From positions 23,166,449 to 23,230,448 of the forward strand of contig OX411546.1 of NCBI GenBank assembly GCA_948146395.1: 64,000 bases of DNA, written 5' to 3'. Below the pieces are notes generated by a model, which saw nothing but the letters and a program-made list of their open reading frames with translations, was not told the origin of the DNA and made no database searches. Source of the stretch: Fragum whitleyi. Lineage: Eukaryota; Mollusca; Bivalvia; Cardiida; Cardiidae. Position numbers and translations under genes: made by a program. This document shows, piece after piece, positions 11,642 to 19,658 of the stretch (position 1 is the first letter of the stretch; each line of letters opens with the position of its first letter).

Positions 11642-12180
11642 TATCTGATCGGATTTCATTTAATTTAAATGATTAACCCATTTTCAAACAATAAAATATT
11701 GGTCTGATATAAATTTAGAGAATATGCAGATGACTTGTACTTCAGAAGACAATTTCGAGATGATTGAATTCTCTATTTTCCGTCATTTTTGATCAGAAAA
11801 TAGTGTGAGTAATGAAGAAACTGCTTGTTACAAGATATTACATTTCTACCACTTATTTCTCTCGCGCTGTGTTAAGGTGCTTTTATTTTTGAATAGTTTA
11901 AAATTTTAATAAATTGTTTTTGAACAACAACATAGTTTTCAAATGTGGGAATTTATTTGCTGCGCGATTTCCGGATCAATAGCGCATTTTTCGTACTTTC
12001 TTTTCTTCAAGTAAAGGGATTTAAGGGAACACGTGTTTCAATTGAAATTATTTATAAACTGTTTATTATCCATTTTTATTGCCTCTGGTCTTTAATGTTT
12101 TGTTAGAAGCGTGCTTTCCATTGTTTAATTGATTCTTAATTCGAAGCTTCCCGGAGTGATTACATAATTATACGTAATTC
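11642..12180. other. AT-rich spacer
   Basis: No gene or repeat is supported. Confidence 0.45.
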
Positions 12181-12229
12181 AAAAGGCATATCGGCCGACA
12201 GTATTGTCTGGCATAGAACACGTGGACAT

Positions 12230-12305
12230 AGCGCACGCGATTGGTCAACTGTAAGCCCAATTAAATTGAAATTAATAATTATCAAGAATTAATTGACCAA
12301 TCACA
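12230..12305 (+). promoter_or_regulatory. Paired CCAAT-box region upstream of the acidic ORF
   Basis: GATTGGTCAAC at about 12239 (inverted CCAAT) and GACCAATCACA at about 12296 are about 57 bp apart, in a locally CpG-containing block 120-180 bp ahead of an ATG at 12418. This is a typical metazoan core-promoter arrangement. No clear TATA box. Function is inference. Confidence 0.4.
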
Positions 12306-12417
12306 GACTTTGATAAATTTATCCAAATCCCGAAAATTTATTGTTCAGTGAATTCGTTTGAGAACAACGGCATCTGAAAAATAGCCCTTATCCGTTATTT
12401 TGTATCAAAATAACGCT

Positions 12418-12581
12418 ATGTCTCGCTCTGATTCCGATATCTTTGACTTCGAATTTGATTTCGGCACAGACGTATCAGAATTTTCGGGATTCTCTGCAAA
12501 TGATCTCAATTTATCCGATGAGGAGGTCGAAGAAGTTCCCGAGCCTTGGCGAATCGTGACTTTACACCACCGACGGTGTGT
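12418..12581 (+). pseudogene. Truncated acidic N-terminal ORF, possibly piggyBac-like
   Basis: The ATG at 12418 opens MSRSDSDIFDFEFDFGTD, continues through SEFSGFSANDLNLSDEE and ends near EVPEPWRIV before the frame runs into a Helitron-like repeat at 12581. The composition (serine/aspartate/glutamate, then a tryptophan-containing stretch) is like the acidic N-termini of piggyBac-derived transposases, but no catalytic region is seen downstream of the repeat. The codons use CpG unlike the surrounding AT-rich DNA. It sits behind a CCAAT pair and inside the inverted TTAA termini at 9013 and 19786. It could instead be a host first exon. No splice donor is visible before the insertion. Confidence 0.4.
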
Positions 12582-13766
12582 TTTTAGCTCCACTGGCTGA
12601 AAGCCACTGGGGCTATTGTCATGGCGTTGTGTCCGTCGTGCGTCCGTCCGTGCGTCAGTGCGTCCGTGCGTCCGGTCGTAAACTTTTTCTTTAAAAATCT
12701 TCTCCTCAGAAACTACTGGATGAATTTCAACCAAACTTCACAGGAATGATCCTTGGGTGACCCTCTTTCAAAGTTGTTCAAGAAATTTTGATCCAATGAA
12801 AAACATGGATTTAATGGGCGTGGCTAATTTCCAAATATGGTAAAAAGTGAATTTTCTCAGAATCTAATTGATGGATACCAATGAAATTTTACATGAATGA
12901 TCCTTGTGTGACCCTTTATCAGTCTACCAAAAATAATTGTGATCGGATGAAAAATATGTATTTTATGGGCGGAGGTCATTTCTCTATATGTTATATAGTG
13001 GAAACTTTCAAAATCATTTTCTCAGAATGTAAGGGATGGATATCAACCAAATTTCACTAGAATGATCCTTGAGTGACCCTTTATCAGTCCACCAAAAATT
13101 ATTGTTATCGGATGTAAAATATGTATTTTATGGGCGGAGGTCATTTCTCTATATGTTATATAGTGGAAACTTTGAAAATCATTTTTTCTCAAAATCTAAA
13201 TGATGGATATCAATCAAATTTCACTGGAATAATTCTTGAGTGACCCTCTATCAGTCTACAAAAAATTATTTTGATCGGTTGAAAAATATATATTTTATTG
13301 GCGGTCATTTCGCTATTATGTTATATAGGGGAAACTTTGGAAATCATTTTCTCAGAATCTAAAAGATGGATATGAATAAAATTTCACTGGAATATTCCTT
13401 GAGTGACACTATTTTTGATTGGATGAAAAATATGTATTTTATGGGCGGAGGTCATTTCTCTATGTGTTATATAGTGGAAACTGTGAAAATGATTTTATCA
13501 GAATCTAAATCATGAATACCAATGAAATTTTATATGAAGAATCCTTGAGTGACTCTTTATCAGTCTACCAAAAATTATTGTGATTGGATGAAAATATGCA
13601 TTTCACGGGCGGATGTCATTTCTTTATATGTTACGTAGTTGAAACTTTGAAAATCATTTTCAACATCAGTAGAATCCAAAATATCTAAAAATCTAGTCAA
13701 AACTTTTGTTGCTTTACAAGAATTTCAAGCCTGTGGAGCGACTCAAGCCATTCATGGCTTTCTAGT
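12581..13766 (+). mobile_element. Helitron-like repeat, family A copy 2
   Basis: Same ends as the copy at 10454: TTTTTAGCTCCACTGG at the left, the hairpin AAGCCATTCATGGCTT and CTAGTT at the right, with five to six ~170-bp internal units, one of them shortened near 13400. It interrupts the acidic ORF directly after GGTGTG. Confidence 0.85.
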
Positions 13767-14892
13767 TATCTATACTATTTACGTAATAATCAATAAGCTT
13801 AATTTCGGAATAATCAGCGCGATCTTGTATTGTCGTACCTCTTAACGCTATAAATTTTAGTTACGATGATTTTGGAAAGATGGAACGAAATTTTTTTGTA
13901 GCTAATTAATTGACATCAAAAGTTATTCGTGCGAAACGTGTTAGTCAAAATCGCATCATTTTGGACAAAGAAATGCAATACATATTTTATCAGAGGATGT
14001 TGAATTGTTTTCTTTGATTTATTTACGCTTCTTCTTTCGACAGATTACTATTTAGCAAACTTACGCGACGAAAATACCCTTTTTGCGATGATGTATATTT
14101 CGGATCTCGGTCATATAATTAGAATGAAAAGGCTTCACGTTCGTTATTGACTTCAGGCCTGCACGAATTTAATCAGATTTTTCATGATACGCTACGATAC
14201 GCTAATTAGTATAAAACTGCTAGGAATTGATCAATCAACCAAATAATTTTAGGAATGTTTGAAAACAACTGTTGTTATTTAGAAACATTATAAGAAAAGG
14301 AGAAACGTTTAACCCATTACCAAACGAAATTTTAGACTGGCAAATTTAAAAAAAGTTACAAAAAATAAATATCAGCTGCACCCCCCCCCCCCTTGAAAGG
14401 AGAAAATCAAAAATAAAAAATAATGAAATAAACTTTTTGTGTTCTAAGGTATGAATTTTCCTCTTTTTCTAAACAGAAAACGAGGAAATGCTATCCCCAA
14501 ATAGTTGCTAGCCTCAATGATTTATTTATAAAAGTATAAAAAAAGTCAGATCAAATTTTTTTTTCATTTATTTTTCTGCAATCATATAAATGCCCTCTAT
14601 AAGACAAAAAAGTATTTTCTATTTTGCTGTTGCCTGAAAAGAGAAAAAAAGAAAAGTATAAGTAAGATTAATTGAAAAAAAAAGTAATTGTGAATATGAA
14701 AAATTAAAGGTTACTTTCACACTCATTTAACTGTCAAGTAATCTATTTTTTTTACTTAACAAACATACTGTGTGAAAGAGCATTCAATTCTCTTTAAACT
14801 TCATATATACCAAAAATATGTCAAATATTTCTTTCATAGCACATTTTACACTTTTTTAACACAGGGGTCAAAATTTAAAATAAAATTGACAA
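13767..14892. other. AT-rich spacer left of the DIRS element
   Basis: Homopolymer tracts, including C tract at 14381-14392, and TTTAACCCATTACC at 14309. No ORF. DIRS sequence begins at 14893. Confidence 0.45.
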
Positions 14893-15012
14893 AATCCCCC
14901 AAACAAACAAGACTTACCTGAAAGTTGATGTTTGGTTGTGATTCTATGTAGTCATACTTCTACTCGAGGGATTATATGAGATGCGCGCCAACCGTGGCCA
15001 CTTTACTTCAGT
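14893..15012 (-). repeat. DIRS 3' ITR with terminal extension
   Basis: 14974-15012 is the exact reverse complement of 19588-19626 (39 bp, containing ATGCGCGCCAACCGTGG). 14940-14973 matches the outer 5' ITR only imperfectly. 14893-14939 is an extension beyond the ITR. The whole outer part, 14893-14978, is a perfect 86-bp inverted match to 15132-15217 in the internal complementary region. The extension contains CAGGTAAGT read in the element's sense direction (14920-14912). Confidence 0.9.
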
Positions 15013-15131
15013 CATTCGAAGCTTTCTACCAGCAACCAAGAAATGCATCAATTAAATTGCCGAATACAGCTTCAAAAGATGGTCTACCTCGTAAACCCTG
15101 GGAAGGGATCATATGACAGTATACAGGAGGG

Positions 15132-15252
15132 CATATAATCCCTCGAGTAGAAGTATGACTACATAGAATCACAACCAAACATCAACTTTCAGGTAAGTCT
15201 TGTTTGTTTGGGGGATTCTATTACGTCATACTACTCTCGTGCTAATATGAGA
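15132..15252. repeat. DIRS internal complementary region (ICR)
   Basis: 15132-15217 is the perfect complement of the 3' end (14893-14978) and 15213-15252 the perfect complement of the 5' end (19619-19658). The two halves overlap by GGATT at 15213-15217, which marks the inferred circle junction. In DIRS-1 the ICR is the template that lets both ends be completed and circularised. Confidence 0.92.
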
Positions 15253-15268
15253 CTTCAAAGCCATAGCA

Positions 15269-15274
15269 TTTATT
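15269..15274 (-). promoter_or_regulatory. Polyadenylation signal of the DIRS transcript
   Basis: AATAAA on the minus strand (inside CCAATAAATGC), about 60 bases downstream of the recombinase stop and just before the internal complementary region. Position and motif fit a polyA signal; whether it is used is not known. Confidence 0.4.
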
Positions 15275-15334
15275 GGTTGATCACCAAAATAGAAATAAGT
15301 AAATATTACTTACATGAAAATGTTTAATTCTTTT

Positions 15335-16519
15335 CTAATCTGATGATAGTACGGTTGAGGCATAACAAACCTCTTCTTGTTGAATATCCTTATTATAGAT
15401 ATGTGCAAATGTTTCAGCATTTGTCCAACCAGCAACTTTCATAATTTCTTGTATCGGAATAAAACTAGCCTTTGCTTTAGATGTTGAGGCTGCTCTTACA
15501 CTATGAGCCTTAAAAACTGTAATATCTATACCCGACAAACTCATTATAGTTTTTAACCATCGACTAATAGTACTAGAAGTCACTGCACTGTGTGGTTTTA
15601 AATAGCTCACAAACAAGGAATCTGCATTTTCACGCAATTTACAAGTTCTATCAATATATTCCCGCAAAGTATTTACAACACACAATCTCCTATCTGGAGT
15701 ATAACTTTTCAAGTACAAGTATGGCACAGGCCTCCCCGGCCTGGACTGCTTTAAACACCCTCTTAACTGTACAACAAAGAAGTCTGGACCTTTCTTGAGG
15801 TCTTTAAGAGTCAATAATTGTAATGTTTGAGCTCTAGTGGCGTTAGTTAAGGCAATAAGCATTGCTAATTTCATGGTTAACATTTTTAAAGATAATAATT
15901 TCACTGGTGTAAGTGTTTTCAAATAATCTATGACTTTTCTTACATCCCATGTCTCTAAATATCGGACTCTAGATGGTCTTAAATTGAAAACACCAGTACA
16001 AAAACGTTTTACCAATGGATGTTGACCAACAGGAAACCCACCAATAATGATTCCAATAGATGACAGGGCACTACGTGCAACATTGATAGTTTCATATGAC
16101 AAACCACACTCAAAAAGTTCTGTCAGAAAATCTAAAACAGTATCTAAAGTAATTTGAACTGGATCAACTTGTCTTTTAGTGCAGAAATGAAACCATTTCT
16201 TGACATACACTGAATACTGCTTTTGTGTTGAAGGTTTCCATGATGAAATGATGACATCGGCAGCTCGTTGCGAAATTTTTCTGTCTTGTAAACTTTTCCT
16301 GATAATCTCGATGCCACTAATTTCAGTTTCCCTGAGAGAGGATGTTCCCTCTTGGTTGTTGTTAGAGACAGAGTACTCTGAGTCACTGGAATCACTACTG
16401 GATAGTCTATGAGAAGTTCTAGGAAACTGTTCCACCAATTCTGTGTTGGCCAAAGTGGAAGAATCATGATGCATTCGCCCTTGTCCTTTCTTAACTTCAC
16501 TAGAGCTCTTCCAATCAAA
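15335..16519 (-). CDS. DIRS tyrosine recombinase (phage-integrase family)
   Basis: This recombinase integrates the circular DNA intermediate, replacing the DDE integrase of LTR elements. Counting from the open frame at 16531 (398 codons) there is a serine-rich N-terminus, a SAM-like core-binding region from about residue 85, and the catalytic set R233 (in NATRAQTL), H343-x-x-R346 (HSVR), W369 and nucleophile Y379 (HIYNK), so the active site is intact. The frame has no ATG near its start: the first codon at 16531 is TTG and the first methionine is residue 20. The sequence immediately before 16519 is a strong splice acceptor (TTTTGTCCTTTCAG), so I start the exon there; initiation at the internal ATG is the alternative. 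It overlaps the 3' end of the RT frame by about 375 bases. Confidence 0.9.
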   Translation of the reverse strand, partial: FDWKSSSEVKKGQGRMHHDSSTLANTELVEQFPRTSHRLSSSDSSDSEYSVSNNNQEGTSSLRETEISGIEIIRKSLQDRKISQRAADVIISSWKPSTQKQYSVYVKKWFHFCTKRQVDPVQITLDTVLDFLTELFECGLSYETINVARSALSSIGIIIGGFPVGQHPLVKRFCTGVFNLRPSRVRYLETWDVRKVIDYLKTLTPVKLLSLKMLTMKLAMLIALTNATRAQTLQLLTLKDLKKGPDFFVVQLRGCLKQSRPGRPVPYLYLKSYTPDRRLCVVNTLREYIDRTCKLRENADSLFVSYLKPHSAVTSSTISRWLKTIMSLSGIDITVFKAHSVRAASTSKAKASFIPIQEIMKVAGWTNAETFAHIYNKDIQQEEVCYASTVLSSD

Positions 16520-18204
16520 CTGAAAGGACAAAATATGTACATGTAATCTGAACCCCAGTTATATGAGAATGCATCAATGAAAACAGCCTCTGAGTCTGGT
16601 TTCCAAGACACGTATTTTGGCAATTGTTTATTGATTCTAGAAGCAAACATGTCTATATCTGGAGTTCCCCAAATATTGCAAATTTTATCAAAAATTTGTT
16701 TGTTCAATTGCCATTCAATGTTGTCATTAAAGTGTCTTGAACCGGAGTCAGATATGTTTTCTTTTCCAGGAACATGACAAGCTGATAACCATATGTTCCT
16801 ACTAATACACCATACCCACAAATCATGAGCAAGGACATTACATTCTTTGGATTTGCATCCGCCCATATTGTTTATGTAAGAAATTGCACATGTGTTGTCA
16901 GAGAAAATTCGCACATGAACATGTTTAATTTCTTTGCAAAAGGCTTTCACTGCTAGACTTATAGCTAACATTTCAAGACAATTAATATGTTTTTCTGACT
17001 CTTCAATTGTCCATCTACCACCAATTTGCTCATCATTACAGATTCCAGCCCATCCAAAGGAAGAAGCATCTGTTGTTATCACAATATTTGGATTACCATG
17101 ATCTATTACACGCTTCTGCAAGTGTAAATTATCTATCCACCATTTGAGCTCAGTTTTCATTGGTTCTGAAATATGCATTTTTGCAGAGTAATTTCCCTTG
17201 GAAAATTTCAAAGCCTCAATTTTTTCACTTTCTGTTACTCTGTAAAATAGCCGACCAAACTCAACAGCTGAAAAACTTGAAACCATAAGCCCAAGAACTC
17301 TAGCAACAGATTTAATAGTGTCTGTTGATTTGAAATATAATTGTTCACATTCTTGAACCAAGGTTGCGACCTTATTCTCTGGAAGTGTAACTATCATTTC
17401 TTGAGAATCTATATTGTTACCCAAAAAAGTCAAGTTTTGAGTTGGTATCAATACAGATTTATCTTCATGAATCATGAAACCTACACTTGTCATAACTGAA
17501 TGAGTTTGCTCTACATTTTTTTCACATTCTGTAAATGTATCTCCTAGGAGAATAGAGTCATCGATAAAGCCAGAATTGACATGACCCTGTAATCGTAATG
17601 ATGAGTAAATTGGCTTCATAATCTTTGTGAATAAACGGGGCGCGAACGCAATCCCATTGGGCAAAGCTTGATACTGGTAAAGAATTCCAGATTTCTCAAA
17701 ACGTAATTTCACTTGATCTTGTTCAGAGATGAACACAGAATAATAAGCATGACGCAAGTCAATAGAGGCCATGTAGCATCCAGGTTTGATAAGTTTCAAA
17801 ACAGACTCAAACGTATCCATTTTGAAATGCCTATAAGGTATACTTTCATTAAGCTTTTTCAAATTCAATATCATTCTGTATTCACCTTGATTCTTCTTAG
17901 GAACTAAGAAAATTGGAGATACAAATTCATTGTCATCATGTTCAACAATTTTTATAACTTTCATATCTAAAAGTTTTTTAATTTCATTTTCAATAATCAA
18001 ATCCTCAAAAGGACTTAATTTTGATGGTGGACATCTAGACTGAACAGGATTTAATCCATCTATGAATTCAATAGGGCAACCCTGAATAATTTCTAAAATG
18101 TTTTCATCTTGAGTAAGCTTTCTCCAATTTTCCAAGTGAAATCTTAGTCTACCAGCTTCAAAAATAGGACTCACCTGATTTACTTCTTTTGTCCATCTCT
18201 CAAG
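16144..18204 (-). CDS. DIRS reverse transcriptase-RNase H-methyltransferase-like polyprotein
   Basis: Copies the element's RNA into DNA. Residues counted from 18174: RT fingers/palm 60-260 with D139 in ASIDLRHAYY, the DIRS-type LPNGIAFAPRLFTK at 171-184 and the catalytic box FIDD at 203-206; RNase H 362-480 with D369, E401, D426 and D476; then the DIRS methyltransferase-like module 500-600 (DIDMFASRIN, VSWKPDSEAV, LPLWPTQNWW). All RT and RNase H acidic residues are present. The frame has no ATG: the open frame overlaps the Gag end and lies in its -1 frame, entered at a slippery heptamer at 18204-18210. GTG at 18174 is also a splice-donor GT, so I do not take it as a real start. The 3' end overlaps the recombinase frame. 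Confidence 0.93.
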   Translation of the reverse strand, partial: LERWTKEVNQVSPIFEAGRLRFHLENWRKLTQDENILEIIQGCPIEFIDGLNPVQSRCPPSKLSPFEDLIIENEIKKLLDMKVIKIVEHDDNEFVSPIFLVPKKNQGEYRMILNLKKLNESIPYRHFKMDTFESVLKLIKPGCYMASIDLRHAYYSVFISEQDQVKLRFEKSGILYQYQALPNGIAFAPRLFTKIMKPIYSSLRLQGHVNSGFIDDSILLGDTFTECEKNVEQTHSVMTSVGFMIHEDKSVLIPTQNLTFLGNNIDSQEMIVTLPENKVATLVQECEQLYFKSTDTIKSVARVLGLMVSSFSAVEFGRLFYRVTESEKIEALKFSKGNYSAKMHISEPMKTELKWWIDNLHLQKRVIDHGNPNIVITTDASSFGWAGICNDEQIGGRWTIEESEKHINCLEMLAISLAVKAFCKEIKHVHVRIFSDNTCAISYINNMGGCKSKECNVLAHDLWVWCISRNIWLSACHVPGKENISDSGSRHFNDNIEWQLNKQIFDKICNIWGTPDIDMFASRINKQLPKYVSWKPDSEAVFIDAFSYNWGSDYMYIFCPFSLIGRALVKLRKDKGECIMILPLWPTQNWWNSFLELLIDYPVVIPVTQSTLSLTTTKREHPLSGKLKLVASRLSGKVYKTEKFRNELPMSSFHHGNLQHKSSIQCMSRNGFISALKDKLIQFKLL
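16520..18174 (-). other. Predicted intron linking the Gag/RT frame to the recombinase
   Basis: The donor CAG|GTGAGT (exon ends at 18175) and the acceptor TTTTGTCCTTTCAG| (exon begins at 16519) match consensus. Removing the 1655 bases between them deletes almost all of RT-RNase H and joins the -1 frame to the recombinase frame in phase 0. Motifs and phase are seen in the sequence; splicing itself is inference. Confidence 0.45.
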
Positions 18205-19328
18205 TTTTTTGAAGAGGTATTGCTAGCTGTGGAGTCACCCCTATATTGGTAGTATCCACGGGCTCGACCACGACGAGCACCTCTAATACCTCGGGCATAA
18301 GGATTGCCTCTATTTCCCCTACCACGGGGGTTACGAGCTACTTTCCCTATTCTACTCATGTCCTGAATATCTTTAACGTTACGATTCACATCGGTTTCAT
18401 CCCCATACAGATAATCAGTATATGGAAGACTTGCAGATGTCAAGGGATAGAATTTGGGATCCAAATCCTGCTTGTGAGATTCTTTCCTCTTATTATTGAT
18501 TGACCTGTTACACTGTCCTAACAGGGCAACAGCATTTGTACCCCATTCAATTGACTGATTATCCAAATATTCACTATTTTTGTCCAGAAGTTTGACAAAA
18601 TTCACAGACGCCTTGATTATCAAATTTTGAATAGCTTGCATTTTAGCATCATCAGTCTGAGTCTGGGGTTTTAACAATCTCCAGATACCTGGATTAACTC
18701 TAGTTTTGGTCAAAGAGTCACAATTGTTTGGCCTATAAATTTCCTTCATAATTTCTGCAACTCTATCGTCAGCAACCCCATTTCTAAAAGATGAATTTAC
18801 AAAATGGGCCAAATCATCATTTACCTCATTGTCAACTTTCTCTGACAAGAGAAATTTGTCTGACAACCCCTTGAATGTCATTTTAGATTGTTTGGAAGGA
18901 GGACAATCCTCTGACTCATTGTCTTCACAATGGGAAATAGCCTGATCCGGACAATTAGTATCTTCATACTCGTCCTCACAATTTTCAAAATAGGGGTCAT
19001 AATTAGACTCGTCGTACAGAAAATCAACCCTCTCTGAAAGTTTTTTAAGGTCCTCACCTTGCTGAATTAAGTTGGAGTTGATTTCCTTCAAAATCAAGCC
19101 GAGTTCTTTATTTACGTCGGTCGTTCCTCGGGAACCAGCGGCTCCACTCGTTGAAGTTCTTCCCGAGTTTACCGGCCTCGCCGTCATTTTCTCGGTCTTC
19201 TTGTTCGTTTCTTGTGAGTTACTCGTTGGCTTCGTCGAAACCACACTTTCACGGTCATTTTCGGCCTTTTTATCAGTTTTTTCGACCGACGACTGCTTCT
19301 TCAACATGCTTTCCGCCATATTGTTCAT
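18180..19328 (-). CDS. DIRS Gag-like protein
   Basis: Putative nucleocapsid/structural protein of the DIRS element. The open frame reaches upstream to 19352 but begins there with GTG; the first ATG is 19328 (MNNMAES), with another three codons later in a better context (AATATGGCGG). The N-terminus is rich in S/T/K. A predicted coiled-coil segment (KELGLILKEINSNLIQ and onward, LKKLSERVDFLYDE) lies about 90-120 residues in, followed by an acidic stretch (CEDEYEDTN). The C-terminus is a strongly basic arginine-glycine domain (NPRGRGNRGNPYARG, RRGRARGYY) typical of RNA binding; no CCHC knuckle is present. It ends in a slippery heptamer that feeds the RT frame. Confidence 0.88.
   Translation of the reverse strand: MNNMAESMLKKQSSVEKTDKKAENDRESVVSTKPTSNSQETNKKTEKMTARPVNSGRTSTSGAAGSRGTTDVNKELGLILKEINSNLIQQGEDLKKLSERVDFLYDESNYDPYFENCEDEYEDTNCPDQAISHCEDNESEDCPPSKQSKMTFKGLSDKFLLSEKVDNEVNDDLAHFVNSSFRNGVADDRVAEIMKEIYRPNNCDSLTKTRVNPGIWRLLKPQTQTDDAKMQAIQNLIIKASVNFVKLLDKNSEYLDNQSIEWGTNAVALLGQCNRSINNKRKESHKQDLDPKFYPLTSASLPYTDYLYGDETDVNRNVKDIQDMSRIGKVARNPRGRGNRGNPYARGIRGARRGRARGYYQYRGDSTASNTSSKNLRDGQKK
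18204..18210 (-). promoter_or_regulatory. -1 ribosomal frameshift heptamer A AAA AAC
   Basis: In the Gag reading frame the codons are TCA AAA AAC TTG, which puts A AAA AAC in the exact X XXY YYZ register. Slipping back one base continues as CTT GAG AGA TGG, the open RT frame. The Gag stop TAA is at 18182-18180, 22 bases beyond the heptamer. Classic retroelement Gag-Pol arrangement; no stimulatory structure was worked out. Confidence 0.7.
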
Positions 19329-19587
19329 TTCATCCAACCACGTGGAAGTCACGTGATATAATTTCTAACCGAAATAAAATCGGGAAAAAGGTCTTATATC
19401 ACGAAAAACACCTTTCTGTAAAACTACCACGTAGTTTTAAACAATTTTCACTTAGTTACCACGTAACTTTAAATTAATGTCAATATTAAAGAATAAAGAC
19501 ACTCAGTACACGCTTCAGTGGTCACAGACTGTAGCACCTACAGTCAATTAGAAATACACGTCTGCTCGAGACGATTTCTAAAAGCGC

Positions 19588-19658
19588 ACTGAAGTAAAGT
19601 GGCCACGGTTGGCGCGCATCTCATATTAGCACGAGAGTAGTATGACGTAATAGAATCC
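19588..19658 (-). repeat. DIRS 5' ITR
   Basis: Inner 39 bp (19588-19626) are identical to the 3' ITR in inverted orientation. The outer part (to 19658) resembles the 3' ITR only loosely but matches the internal complementary region (15213-15252) perfectly over 40 bp. Confidence 0.9.

Larger units (their letters stand above)
14893..19658 (-). mobile_element. Complete DIRS-like tyrosine-recombinase retrotransposon
   Basis: A 4.77-kb element read on the minus strand. In order it has the 5' inverted terminal repeat (ITR, 19658 to 19588), a Gag-like ORF, an RT-RNase H-methyltransferase-like ORF, an overlapping tyrosine recombinase ORF, an AATAAA signal, an internal complementary region (ICR, 15252 to 15132) and the 3' ITR with a terminal extension (15012 to 14893). 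The ICR is the exact complement of the 3' end (86 bp) joined to the 5' end (40 bp), which is the diagnostic DIRS layout that allows circle formation and recombinase-mediated integration without target duplication. All three ORFs are open and catalytic residues are present, so it looks young and possibly competent. Confidence 0.95.

Noticed and set aside
16200..19477. Plus-strand open frames within the DIRS element
   Set aside because: Antisense shadows of the minus-strand Gag, RT and recombinase frames; no domains.
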